34,959 bases of DNA, from assembly GCA_050945855.1 (NCBI GenBank), contig JBMNTS010000013.1:1-34959 (forward strand), written 5' to 3'. Every line of letters starts with the position of its first letter. Position 1 is the stretch's first letter. The stretch is from CAYSNP01 sp050945855 (GTDB lineage Bacteria > Bacillota > Clostridia > Christensenellales > DTU072). Both the position numbers and the translations under genes were made by a program. Positions 7,311 through 15,028 of this stretch are shown here, in pieces. Under the pieces are notes generated by a model, which saw nothing but the letters and a program-made list of their open reading frames with translations, was not told where the DNA came from and did no database searches.

Positions 7311-9134
7311 ATGAAACGAATTACTTTTATTATTGTATTTGTTTTACTTATAGCAGCTCTTGCGGCCTGCAACCAGCCTGATGGGCCAAGTCATCTCGTC
7401 AAAGTGCCCAAACTAAGCGAACAGATTGGCTACGACTTTTCCGTAAACGGGATAGTGCTCTCGAGCGATGTCACCGCCGGAGAATACATTGTGGAAGAAG
7501 GCGAAACGCTGGAATTTCTTATTTCGGCGCATAGGGGCTACACCCTGGCCGACATCCAGGTAAAAGACAACGGTATCGCGGTTGTCCTTGCGGACGCGTC
7601 GGACGCGGACGGCGAAAAGCGTTCTTTTAAAATCGAAAACATCAACAAAGTGCATACCATAACCGTAACCGGCGTAAAGCTGGCGCGCTTCAATGTGAAA
7701 TTTAATAAAGCCAAATATCCCGCATTCGAGGGCGACACCGCAGGAGTTGTATACGAGGACTACGACGACAGCTATATAGTTATCAAGTACGGCGACGAGG
7801 AATACTACAGCATAGACGACGCCATAGCGGCAATCAACGATATGGACTTGACCCTGGAATACGGCGAAACATTTACGCTTTGGATAGGCGAAATATATAA
7901 AAATTGCTTTGATTCCGCCGACTTGAGGGGCTGCCTGTATTCCACGACACCCGATTTTTCCGGCATTATAGGGGTATACAATGACGACGATCAATATGAA
8001 TATGTGCTTGATACCGAAAAGGCGTCGAGAATCTACCCCGCTATGGAAAACGGCGTCGACATAGAGGAAAACAACTTATATAAATTCGAAATTACCGTCG
8101 AAGGCGACCTTAACCTGTACTTCGATACGGTAGTATTGAACAGAAATCCGGTGTATTACGATGTCAAAATAGAATCAAACGAGGTCTACGGTATTGAGGT
8201 AGTGCCTGCTAATTACTACTTGGTTTTATCCACGGAATGGTCGTTCAGAATAATCGAAAAAATCACGGACGGCTCGGTGGATTACTCTCAAATGAGAGTA
8301 TATGTCAATGGCGAAGATGTGACGAACTCCGCGGAAGAAGAAGAATGGTTTACTTTTGTGAGCAAGCCTCCATCCGCTTTTAACGAGGGCGGGCATACCA
8401 ATTACGGCGAATTCGTGATTACCGTAAGCGGCGTTGATTTGAGCGATCTCGAAGACGACCTTGTCAAAATAAAGATCGAACCCAACGAAAGGGTGAACAA
8501 TACGACATTTATGTGGGACGGTGACGGTGGAGAGAGCCCGGCGGAGATGAAAACGCCGTTCTATATTGAAAACGGTTACTATTATTTCTTCAGAGACGAC
8601 AATCCGTATATTTATTTTAATGTCTCCAAAATATATGACACCACCAATATGAGGGTAAAAGCAAACGGAGAAGATGTAACAGTAACTCCCATGCCGGTTG
8701 ACGATTATGGCGTCGATAATAATAAATACAAAATCGAGCTTGACGATTATATCGCCAACACCAACACCGACCAAATCACAATCGAAATCGAGTATATCGA
8801 ATACAAAAGAATCACCTATACAATCAAGAACGATTTAAGCAACGAAGTGGATTTGTTCCTGTATATCGGCAACGAGGATCCGCAGCTTATCACCGGCGAG
8901 GTAGTCTTAGACGACCTTATACACGATGACACCTTTATGCTGAGAATAGACAGCAAAACCGGGGCCCATATCCTGGACGTCTATGATATCAGCGGACTGG
9001 ATGAACAAAACCTATGGGGCACAGGAACCGGCTCTATTGCCGGCTCTAGTAACATCAGCAGCCTGGACTTTTCTGTAAGGGTAAACGCTTTCATAGACGC
9101 CGACGGCAGAACAATCAACGTTGTCAAAAACTAA
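7311..9134 (+). CDS. Large acidic lipoprotein with repeated beta-type modules, function unknown
   Basis: This 607-residue protein starts with a lipoprotein signal: a positively charged MKR, a hydrophobic stretch, then the lipobox LAAC with C20 as the lipidation site. It should be anchored on the outer face of the membrane. The rest is very rich in Asp, Glu, Tyr and Asn and appears to consist of three or more degenerate modules of about 100-150 residues. Shared cues are a short 'V-x-x-NG-x-x-V' strand (VKDNGIAV, VYVNGEDVT, VKANGEDVT) followed by an 'F-x-I/ITV-x-GV' strand. I recognise no catalytic motif. The look is that of Ig-like or InlB-repeat-like surface adhesion modules, which is a resemblance only. 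It is flanked by its own promoter and terminator and is probably monocistronic. Confidence 0.8.
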   Translation: MKRITFIIVFVLLIAALAACNQPDGPSHLVKVPKLSEQIGYDFSVNGIVLSSDVTAGEYIVEEGETLEFLISAHRGYTLADIQVKDNGIAVVLADASDADGEKRSFKIENINKVHTITVTGVKLARFNVKFNKAKYPAFEGDTAGVVYEDYDDSYIVIKYGDEEYYSIDDAIAAINDMDLTLEYGETFTLWIGEIYKNCFDSADLRGCLYSTTPDFSGIIGVYNDDDQYEYVLDTEKASRIYPAMENGVDIEENNLYKFEITVEGDLNLYFDTVVLNRNPVYYDVKIESNEVYGIEVVPANYYLVLSTEWSFRIIEKITDGSVDYSQMRVYVNGEDVTNSAEEEEWFTFVSKPPSAFNEGGHTNYGEFVITVSGVDLSDLEDDLVKIKIEPNERVNNTTFMWDGDGGESPAEMKTPFYIENGYYYFFRDDNPYIYFNVSKIYDTTNMRVKANGEDVTVTPMPVDDYGVDNNKYKIELDDYIANTNTDQITIEIEYIEYKRITYTIKNDLSNEVDLFLYIGNEDPQLITGEVVLDDLIHDDTFMLRIDSKTGAHILDVYDISGLDEQNLWGTGTGSIAGSSNISSLDFSVRVNAFIDADGRTINVVKN

Positions 9135-9157
9135 ACCGATATAGCTTATCATAGTCT

Positions 9158-9185
9158 AAAAAGCCGCCTTTTGGGGCGGCTTTTT
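9158..9185 (+). terminator. Terminator of the lipoprotein gene
   Basis: AAAAAGCCGCC (9158-9168), six-base loop, GGCGGCTTTTT (9175-9185). It starts 23 bases after the stop codon. Confidence 0.88.
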
Positions 9186-9295
9186 AGTTTGCAACATTAT
9201 ATCCTCTTACCTAAATGCTGACGCTTCGCTTATGATAAATGATGTCATTCGCTATCGCGCATTTATGATGCGTTTTCTTGCGAAAACATATTAGA

Positions 9296-9331
9296 AAAAA
9301 TAGCGAAAATGTGCCCATTTTCGCTATTTTT
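9296..9331 (-). terminator. Terminator of the tRNA operon
   Basis: A 16-bp perfect stem (arms 9296-9311 and 9316-9331) with a four-base loop ends directly after the last tRNA. Read on the minus strand it finishes in a run of T. The symmetric A/T ends mean it could also stop plus-strand transcripts. Confidence 0.85.
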
Positions 9332-9332
9332 C

Positions 9333-9408
9333 TGGTACTCCCTCGGGGACTCGAACCCCGGACCCAATGATTAAGAGTCATTTGCTCTACCAACTGAGCT
9401 AAGGAAGC
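9333..9408 (-). tRNA. tRNA-Lys (anticodon CTT)
   Basis: Full cloverleaf of 76 bases with the anticodon loop CTCTTAA, TTCGAGT T-loop and encoded CCA. The acceptor stem GCTTCCT/AGGGAGT includes two G-U pairs. It is the last tRNA of the operon. Confidence 0.95.
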
Positions 9409-9448
9409 ACGTAACGCCGCCGTTTCGGGCGGCTTTATCCAACTGATT

Positions 9449-9523
9449 TGGAGCGGGAAACGAGATTCGAACTCGCGACATTCGCCTTGGCAAGGCGACG
9501 CTCTACCACTGAGCCATTCCCGC
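9449..9523 (-). tRNA. tRNA-Gly (anticodon GCC)
   Basis: 75 bases, acceptor GCGGGAA/TTCCCGC, anticodon stem TCGCC/GGCGA around TTGCCAA, T-loop TTCGAAT, encoded CCA. Confidence 0.96.
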
Positions 9524-9525
9524 AT

Positions 9526-9610
9526 TGGTGCGACAGAAGAGACTTGAACTCCCACATCAAAAGATACCAGATCCTAAGTCTGGCGCGTCTGCCAATTCCG
9601 CCACTGTCGC
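9526..9610 (-). tRNA. tRNA-Leu (anticodon TAG)
   Basis: 85-base type II tRNA with a long variable arm. The anticodon stem CCAGA/TCTGG encloses CTTAGGA. Acceptor GCGACAG/CTGTCGC and encoded CCA. The acceptor stem, D-arm start and T-arm are almost the same as in the neighbouring tRNA-Leu. Confidence 0.95.
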
Positions 9611-9670
9611 ATGTATTAAATACAGCGCAACGCTTACGGCTTGTTTGAGAGCGCATACTCCCTTCAGTTA

Positions 9671-9757
9671 TGGTGCGACAGAAGAGACTCGAACTCCCAC
9701 GTCTGTAAGGACACTAGAACCTGAATCTAGCGCGTCTGCCAATTCCGCCACTGTCGC
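9671..9757 (-). tRNA. tRNA-Leu (anticodon CAG)
   Basis: 87-base type II tRNA. The anticodon stem CTAGA/TCTAG encloses TTCAGGT. The acceptor stem is identical to that of tRNA-Leu(TAG); the differences are in the anticodon stem and variable arm. Encoded CCA. Confidence 0.95.
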
Positions 9758-9776
9758 ACGCTGTTATTTGTTTTTT

Positions 9777-9852
9777 TGGTGACCTGTCGGAGATTCGAAC
9801 TCCGGACACCTTGATTAAAAGTCAAGTGCTCTACCGCCTGAGCTAACAGGTC
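9777..9852 (-). tRNA. tRNA-Lys (anticodon TTT)
   Basis: 76 bases, acceptor GACCTGT/ACAGGTC, anticodon stem CTTGA/TCAAG around CTTTTAA, T-loop TTCGAAT, encoded CCA. Confidence 0.96.
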
Positions 9853-9927
9853 TGGCTGGGGTGGGAGGATTTGAACCTTCGCGTGCGGGAGTCAAAGTCC
9901 CGTGCCTTACCACTTGGCTACACCCCA
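9853..9927 (-). tRNA. tRNA-Gln (anticodon TTG)
   Basis: 75 bases starting with the T1 typical of tRNA-Gln. Acceptor TGGGGTG/CACCCCA, anticodon stem CGGGA/TCCCG around CTTTGAC, discriminator G, encoded CCA. The T-stem GAAGG/CCTCC has one A-C mismatch. It abuts tRNA-Lys(TTT) with no spacer. Confidence 0.93.
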
Positions 9928-9954
9928 TTACATTAGAAGGGCAAGCGGTAATTT

Positions 9955-10032
<78 letters not shown>

Positions 10033-10036
10033 ATAT

Positions 10037-10113
<77 letters not shown>

Positions 10114-10140
10114 ATACCGCCGATATACCTTTATTAAATG

Positions 10141-10214
10141 TGGAGCGGGTGATGGGAATCGGACCCACGCAACCAGCTTGGAAGGCTGGTGTTCTACCAT
10201 TGAACTACACCCGC
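10141..10214 (-). tRNA. tRNA-Gly (anticodon TCC)
   Basis: 74 bases, acceptor GCGGGTG/CACCCGC, anticodon stem CCAGC/GCTGG around CTTCCAA, encoded CCA. It is the promoter-proximal tRNA. Its T-loop reads TCCGATT, so position 55, almost always U (pseudouridine), is C. Confidence 0.92.
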
Positions 10215-10280
10215 ACACAATATTGTTCACGATATGCGCTTTGCCCATAAAGCGGTATTCCGTTAACAAAACGCTAGATT

Positions 10281-10309
10281 AGTATAGCCAACGCAAGCGG
10301 CTTTGTCAA
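10281..10309 (-). promoter_or_regulatory. Strong promoter of the nine-tRNA operon
   Basis: On the minus strand a perfect TTGACA (10304-10309), a 17-base spacer and TATACT (10281-10286). The first tRNA begins about 60 bases downstream. The -35 box is only 6 bases from the rdgB stop codon and no terminator lies between, so rdgB transcripts probably read into the tRNA genes. Confidence 0.85.
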
Positions 10310-10315
10310 CTAAAT

Positions 10316-10912
10316 TTACCTCTTTTGACACAAAATTTCAACTAGTTTTTCCAAAGCGCGGGCTCTGTGGCTCACCTTGTTTTTTTCCTCTGCCGATGCC
10401 TCTCCGAATGTCTTTTTTAACTCCGTACTGTAAAAGAGCGGGTCATAGCCGAATCCGTTTTTCCCCACGGGAGAAGATAATATTCTGCCTTCGCATTCTC
10501 CCCTTGCGTTATATAACTTGTCCTTGCCCTCATAGAGAACAATCTCGCTTACAAAGCGCGCCCGCCTGTCCGCCTTATCCTGCAGGTTGGAAAGAAGCAG
10601 CCTGTTGTTTTTTTCGTCGTCGCAAGGCTCGCCCGCGTAACGGGCGGAGTATACGCCGGGCATGCCGCCCAAGGCATACACTTCCAGCCCGCTGTCGTCC
10701 GCTATAACAGGGCAGGTGGTAATTTCATAAATTGTCTTAGCCTTTATTATGGCGTTTTCCAGAAAAGTCAAACCGCTCTCTTCTATCTCGACATCGACTT
10801 TCGCCTCCCAAAGGGAAACAATCTCCTCCGCCCGATGAGCCAAAAGCGTCTTGATTTCTGTTACCTTTGACTTATTGTTACTTGCTATTATCAGCCTTTT
10901 GTATTTTTGCAA
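10316..10912 (-). CDS. rdgB: RdgB/HAM1-family XTP/dITP pyrophosphatase
   Basis: This 198-residue house-cleaning enzyme hydrolyses XTP, ITP and dITP to monophosphates and keeps deaminated purines out of nucleic acids. Family motifs are all present: ASNNKSK (10-16), EESGLTFLENA (44-54), ADDSGL (71-76), PGVYSARY (85-92), FGYDP (154-158) and SHRARAL (181-187). The only plausible start is a TTG at 10912 with AAGGA about 8 bases upstream. The first 35 bases overlap the end of the GH3 gene in another frame, so the two are probably co-translated. A link with the nearby guaBA genes through purine metabolism is weak, since those lie on the other strand. Confidence 0.95.
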   Translation of the reverse strand: MQKYKRLIIASNNKSKVTEIKTLLAHRAEEIVSLWEAKVDVEIEESGLTFLENAIIKAKTIYEITTCPVIADDSGLEVYALGGMPGVYSARYAGEPCDDEKNNRLLLSNLQDKADRRARFVSEIVLYEGKDKLYNARGECEGRILSSPVGKNGFGYDPLFYSTELKKTFGEASAEEKNKVSHRARALEKLVEILCQKR

Positions 10913-13361
10913 TTACTTTTTCCTTACGTTTGGGTTTGCCGAAAAAGCCCGCTATAAATCTGCCGATACCTCTGAAGCTGTGACCGTTGAACATCAACAG
11001 CAAGCCCTCGGTGGACTTTTTGGACAAGCGGCCGCCTGTCATCGCGTATATGTTCCTTAAAGGAAGGTCCAGCATCATATTGGCGACAAGCGCTTTTTGC
11101 ACTTCCTCCGCGCCTTTGCCTAAGGCAAACCTTGAGGCAAACTTAACCATGCCCGTAAGCAGTCTGCCCGCCAGAGAAACGTCCGTTTCGCCCAAAGTGC
11201 TGTTCAGATCCAACTCGCCCTTTTTCTTTTTGTAGTTAGGCGCCAGCTTCCTGCCCAGCACCGCATAGTATTCCCCGTCGGGGATAGCGGTGACGCCTTT
11301 AAGATTGTAATAGCTGGGAGCTTTATCCCGCAAGTCTTCTATCTCGACGTTCGCGCACTCGTATTTTACCTTGCTCTTCATTTTGATGTCCGCGCTGGAA
11401 GCGCCTACCAAAATTTCAAATTCTCCCGGCTCCACCTCAAAGGAGCGGGTCTTTGTGTTATAGAAACTAAAGGCGTCTTTGGAAAGCTCAATCGTAATCT
11501 CTTTTTTCTCGCCCGGCTCAAGTTCCGCTTTGACAAATTCCTTTAATTCCTTGGAAGGCACAAAATGTGTGGATTTGATGTCCCTGACGTAAATCTGGGC
11601 TATCTCCGCGCCTTTTCTGTTTCCGGTGTTTTCAAGGGTAAAGGATACCTTCAACTTATCCTTATCGCCTATTACCGCCTTATCCAATTTCAAATCCGAA
11701 TACTTGAAGGAAGTATAGGACAAGCCGTAGCCGAAGGGGTAGCGCACCGGCACCTTGGCTGTGTCAAAGTAGCGGTATCCCACAAAGATGCTTTCTCTGT
11801 ATTCCACTGTTTGGGGTCCCATACCGAAGTATTTGTAAGACAAAATATCGTCTAACGACATCGGATACGTTTCGCTCAATTTGCCGCAGGGGTTTTCACG
11901 CCCGAAAATAATATCCGCCACAGCTTCGCCGTACGCTTCCCCGGTAAGATTCATATTAAGTATCGCTCTGATAGATTTATTGTCCGCCCACGGCATCTCA
12001 ATCGCGCTGCCCACGGAAAGGACTATAACGATATTTTTATTGACGGCGCACAGTCTTGTGATAAGTTCGGTCTGACCTTTGGGCAGGTTAAGGTGTGTCC
12101 TGTCGTATCCTTCCGCCTCGTATTCGGGGGTAAGACCTACCGCAAGCACAACTTTCTCCTTGCTCTTAGCAAGCGCTTCCGCCTCCTCGAAAAGGGGTAA
12201 ATCGTATCCGCTGCCTTTTAGGCCGTAGCCTTTGGCATAGCTGAATTTGCAATTCTGCTCTTTGAGGTAATCGGTCAAGGAAACCAGATTGTTGACGTTT
12301 ATCTGGCTGGAGCCCGCGCCCTGGTACCTGGGGGTCTCCGCAAGCGCGCCTATAAGGGCAAAATCCTCGTCCGCGGAAAAAGGCAGTATCCCCTCGTTTT
12401 TCAACAGCACCGCGCCCGATGCGGCAATTTTTCTTGCAAGAGCGTGAGAGTAGCCGAAATCGGCTTTGTAGCCGGAGAGCGTCTCCGCCTTTTTGGCGCA
12501 TTTAAAGACGTATTCCAGTATCCTTTCCACCGCGCCGTTCAGATCCGCCTCGGACAGCTTGCCCTCTTCCACAGCTTTTACAATCTCTTTGTCTCTGATG
12601 CCGCCTGAGGAAGGCATCTCTAAGTCCAAACCCGCGGCAACGCCTTTTACTCTGTCGCTGACCGCGCCCCAATCGGAAATGACTATGCCTTTATATCCCC
12701 ATTCCTCCCTTAGAATGTCCCAGAGGATGTGCTTGTTTTCGCAGGCGAATTCGCCGTTAATCTTATTGTAGGACGCCATTATGGTATAAGGACGGCTGCG
12801 TTTGACCGCCTTTTCAAAAGCGGCAAGATAAATTTCGCGCAGGGCGCGTTCGTCCACCTCGCTGCTGATTGACATGCGCCTATACTCTTGAGAGTTTACC
12901 GCATAGTGCTTAATGGAAGTGCCGATGCCGTTGGCTTGGCAGCCGTCTATAAAGGCGGAGGCCATTTCGCCCGCAAGATACGGGTCTTCGGAATAATACT
13001 CAAAATTTCTGCCGCAAAGCGGATTCCTTTTAATATTGACGCCGGGCCCCAGTACCGTGGTGACGCCCTGCTCCATCGCCTCCCTGGCTATCGCGTCGCC
13101 CATTTTATAGGCAAGCTCCCTGTCCCAGGCGGACGCTACCGTGACCGCGGGAGGAAAGCAGGTAGCCTTTGCGGTATTGCCGAAGGAATTGCCCACAATG
13201 CCCTCCGCAAGCTCTTTTCTTATCCCGTGAGGACCGTCCGTCATCATTACCGAAGGTATATTAAGTCTGGAGACCGGGGTAGTATGCCAAAAGCCTAAAC
13301 CCGAGCATAAACCTGCCTTTTCTTCAAGAGTCAACTCTTTAATAATTTTCTTTATATCCAA
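10878..13361 (-). CDS. Glycoside hydrolase family 3 (beta-glucosidase type)
   Basis: This 827-residue enzyme is probably a cytosolic exo-acting beta-glycosidase. The N-terminal barrel carries DGPHG, GRNFEYYSEDP, KHYAVN (about 151-156) and the nucleophile motif VISDWG with Asp near 230. The second domain contains EAEGYDR, with the likely acid/base Glu near 417. A fibronectin-III-like domain follows (about 570-680). The last 130 residues form a lysine-rich helical extension beyond the usual GH3 core. I chose the TTG at 13361 because AAAGGAG lies 9 bases before it and the family alignment begins right after; an in-frame TTG at 13421 lies inside the promoter. No signal peptide is visible. Substrate (glucoside, xyloside, arabinoside) cannot be read from sequence alone. 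Confidence 0.9.
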   Translation of the reverse strand: MDIKKIIKELTLEEKAGLCSGLGFWHTTPVSRLNIPSVMMTDGPHGIRKELAEGIVGNSFGNTAKATCFPPAVTVASAWDRELAYKMGDAIAREAMEQGVTTVLGPGVNIKRNPLCGRNFEYYSEDPYLAGEMASAFIDGCQANGIGTSIKHYAVNSQEYRRMSISSEVDERALREIYLAAFEKAVKRSRPYTIMASYNKINGEFACENKHILWDILREEWGYKGIVISDWGAVSDRVKGVAAGLDLEMPSSGGIRDKEIVKAVEEGKLSEADLNGAVERILEYVFKCAKKAETLSGYKADFGYSHALARKIAASGAVLLKNEGILPFSADEDFALIGALAETPRYQGAGSSQINVNNLVSLTDYLKEQNCKFSYAKGYGLKGSGYDLPLFEEAEALAKSKEKVVLAVGLTPEYEAEGYDRTHLNLPKGQTELITRLCAVNKNIVIVLSVGSAIEMPWADNKSIRAILNMNLTGEAYGEAVADIIFGRENPCGKLSETYPMSLDDILSYKYFGMGPQTVEYRESIFVGYRYFDTAKVPVRYPFGYGLSYTSFKYSDLKLDKAVIGDKDKLKVSFTLENTGNRKGAEIAQIYVRDIKSTHFVPSKELKEFVKAELEPGEKKEITIELSKDAFSFYNTKTRSFEVEPGEFEILVGASSADIKMKSKVKYECANVEIEDLRDKAPSYYNLKGVTAIPDGEYYAVLGRKLAPNYKKKKGELDLNSTLGETDVSLAGRLLTGMVKFASRFALGKGAEEVQKALVANMMLDLPLRNIYAMTGGRLSKKSTEGLLLMFNGHSFRGIGRFIAGFFGKPKRKEKVIAKIQKADNSK

Positions 13362-13392
13362 GTTTCTGTTCTCCTTTCCTGTTGATAGGAAA

Positions 13393-13421
13393 ATTATACC
13401 AAAAATATATACTTTTTGCAA
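13393..13421 (-). promoter_or_regulatory. Promoter of the GH3-rdgB transcript
   Basis: Minus-strand TTGCAA (13416-13421), 17 bases, TATAAT (13393-13398). The predicted start is just ahead of the AAAGGAG used by the TTG start at 13361. Confidence 0.6.
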
Positions 13422-13476
13422 TATTAATTATAGTTTAAAATTCTATAAAGAGTATACCTCCGACAGCCGCCGTTAA

Positions 13477-13506
13477 TTGACAAAGACTTATCAAATAAGT
13501 TATAAT
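13477..13506 (+). promoter_or_regulatory. Promoter of guaBA
   Basis: TTGACA (13477-13482), 18 bases, TATAAT (13501-13506), both perfect boxes. The leader is about 50 bases and AT-rich, with no purine riboswitch core visible. AAGGAG lies 6 bases before the ATG. Confidence 0.75.
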
Positions 13507-13564
13507 TGTTTTTATTAATAATATGTTACTTTTCTACAAGAATAAATTTTATTAAGGAGCCATT

Positions 13565-15022
13565 ATGCAAAAAATAATCAGAGACGGGTTTACCTTTGAC
13601 GACGTGTTGCTTGTTCCCCAGAAAAGCGCGGTTGAGCCCAAAGATGTTTGCCTTAAAACTAAATTAAACGATAAGATCATACTCAACATTCCGCTTTTGT
13701 CCGCCGCTATGGATACCGTTACCGAATACAAAATGGCTATCGCCATGGCGCGTGAGGGAGGACTGGGGATTATTCATAAGAATCTTTCCATAGACGAACA
13801 GGCTACGCACGTGGATAAGGTAAAAAGGAGCGAACACGGGGTTATTACGGACCCTTTCTTTTTGTCTCCCGTGCATCTGATATCCGACGCGCTGGCACTG
13901 ATGAACAAGTACCGCATCAGCGGAGTGCCAATTACCGTGGACGGCGTATTGGTGGGTATACTGACCAACAGGGATTTGCGTTTTGAAACCAACTACGACC
14001 AGCCTATCGGCAACGTAATGACAAAAACCAACCTCATCACCGCGCGCGAAGGCACCACGCTGGACGAGGCAAAGGAAATACTGCGCAAGCATAAAATCGA
14101 AAAGCTGCCCATAGTGGACGAAAAGGGCAACCTTAAAGGTCTTATTACCATAAAGGATATAGAAAAGGCAATACAATATCCCAACTCCGCCCGCGACAGC
14201 AACGGCAGACTGCTTGCGGGAGCGGCGGTAGGCACGGGAAAAAATTGTTTGGACAGGGTAAGAGCGTTAGTGGACGCGAAGGTGGACGTAATCTGCGTGG
14301 ATACGGCGCACGGGCATAACGAAAACGTGATAAGCAGGGTAGCCCAGATTAAAAACGCTTTCCCCGATATTACGCTGATTGCGGGCAACGTCGCCACAGC
14401 CCAGGCTACAAGGGATCTTGTCAAGGCGGGCGCGGACGTGGTAAAGGTGGGTATAGGCCCCGGCTCTATATGCACCACCAGAGTTATAGCGGGTATCGGC
14501 GTGCCGCAGATTTCCGCTATACTGGATTGCGCGGAGGAAGCGGACAAGCACGGAAAGCGGGTTATAGCGGACGGCGGCATCAAATACAGCGGAGATCTGG
14601 TAAAAGCCATCGGCGCGGGCGCAAGCGCGGTCATGATAGGCAGCCTGCTTGCCGGCACTAAGGAGTCTCCCGGCGAAATGGAAATTTTCCAGGGCAGAAG
14701 CTTTAAGACTTACAGGGGCATGGGCTCAATCAGCGCGATGCAGGCGGGCAGCAGGGACAGATATTTCCAGGAGGAAGCGCAAAAACTTGTCCCCGAAGGC
14801 GTGGAAGGCAGAGTGCCCTACCGCGGACCGCTCTCCGATATGATTTTCCAGCTTGTGGGCGGATTGCGTTCGGGCATGGGTTATTGCGGCAAAAAGGATA
14901 TCGAGAGCTTAAGGACACAAGCGGAATTTATTAAGATTACCTCCGCTTCGCTGACCGAATCTCATCCCCACGATATCTTTATTACAAAAGAAGCTCCCAA
15001 CTATTCTACCAAGGAAAAGTAA
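13565..15022 (+). CDS. guaB: Inosine-5'-monophosphate dehydrogenase
   Basis: IMPDH oxidises IMP to XMP with NAD+, the first committed step to GMP. The 485 residues cover the whole family length. The barrel is interrupted by a pair of CBS domains (about 93-205), and the catalytic loop GIGPGSICTTR contains Cys303. The IMP-binding stretch IADGGI and the mobile flap (RYFQEEAQKLVPEGVEG, about 400-416) are intact. Good AAGGAG site before the ATG. The stop is 6 bases before the next gene, which makes the XMP-to-GMP enzyme, so the pair forms the two-gene guaBA operon. Confidence 0.98.
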   Translation: MQKIIRDGFTFDDVLLVPQKSAVEPKDVCLKTKLNDKIILNIPLLSAAMDTVTEYKMAIAMAREGGLGIIHKNLSIDEQATHVDKVKRSEHGVITDPFFLSPVHLISDALALMNKYRISGVPITVDGVLVGILTNRDLRFETNYDQPIGNVMTKTNLITAREGTTLDEAKEILRKHKIEKLPIVDEKGNLKGLITIKDIEKAIQYPNSARDSNGRLLAGAAVGTGKNCLDRVRALVDAKVDVICVDTAHGHNENVISRVAQIKNAFPDITLIAGNVATAQATRDLVKAGADVVKVGIGPGSICTTRVIAGIGVPQISAILDCAEEADKHGKRVIADGGIKYSGDLVKAIGAGASAVMIGSLLAGTKESPGEMEIFQGRSFKTYRGMGSISAMQAGSRDRYFQEEAQKLVPEGVEGRVPYRGPLSDMIFQLVGGLRSGMGYCGKKDIESLRTQAEFIKITSASLTESHPHDIFITKEAPNYSTKEK

Positions 15023-15028
15023 CCGTTT

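Noticed and set aside
13507..13564. Purine riboswitch before guaB
   Set aside because: The leader is only about 50 bases, AT-rich, and lacks the paired arms and loop motifs of known purine sensors.
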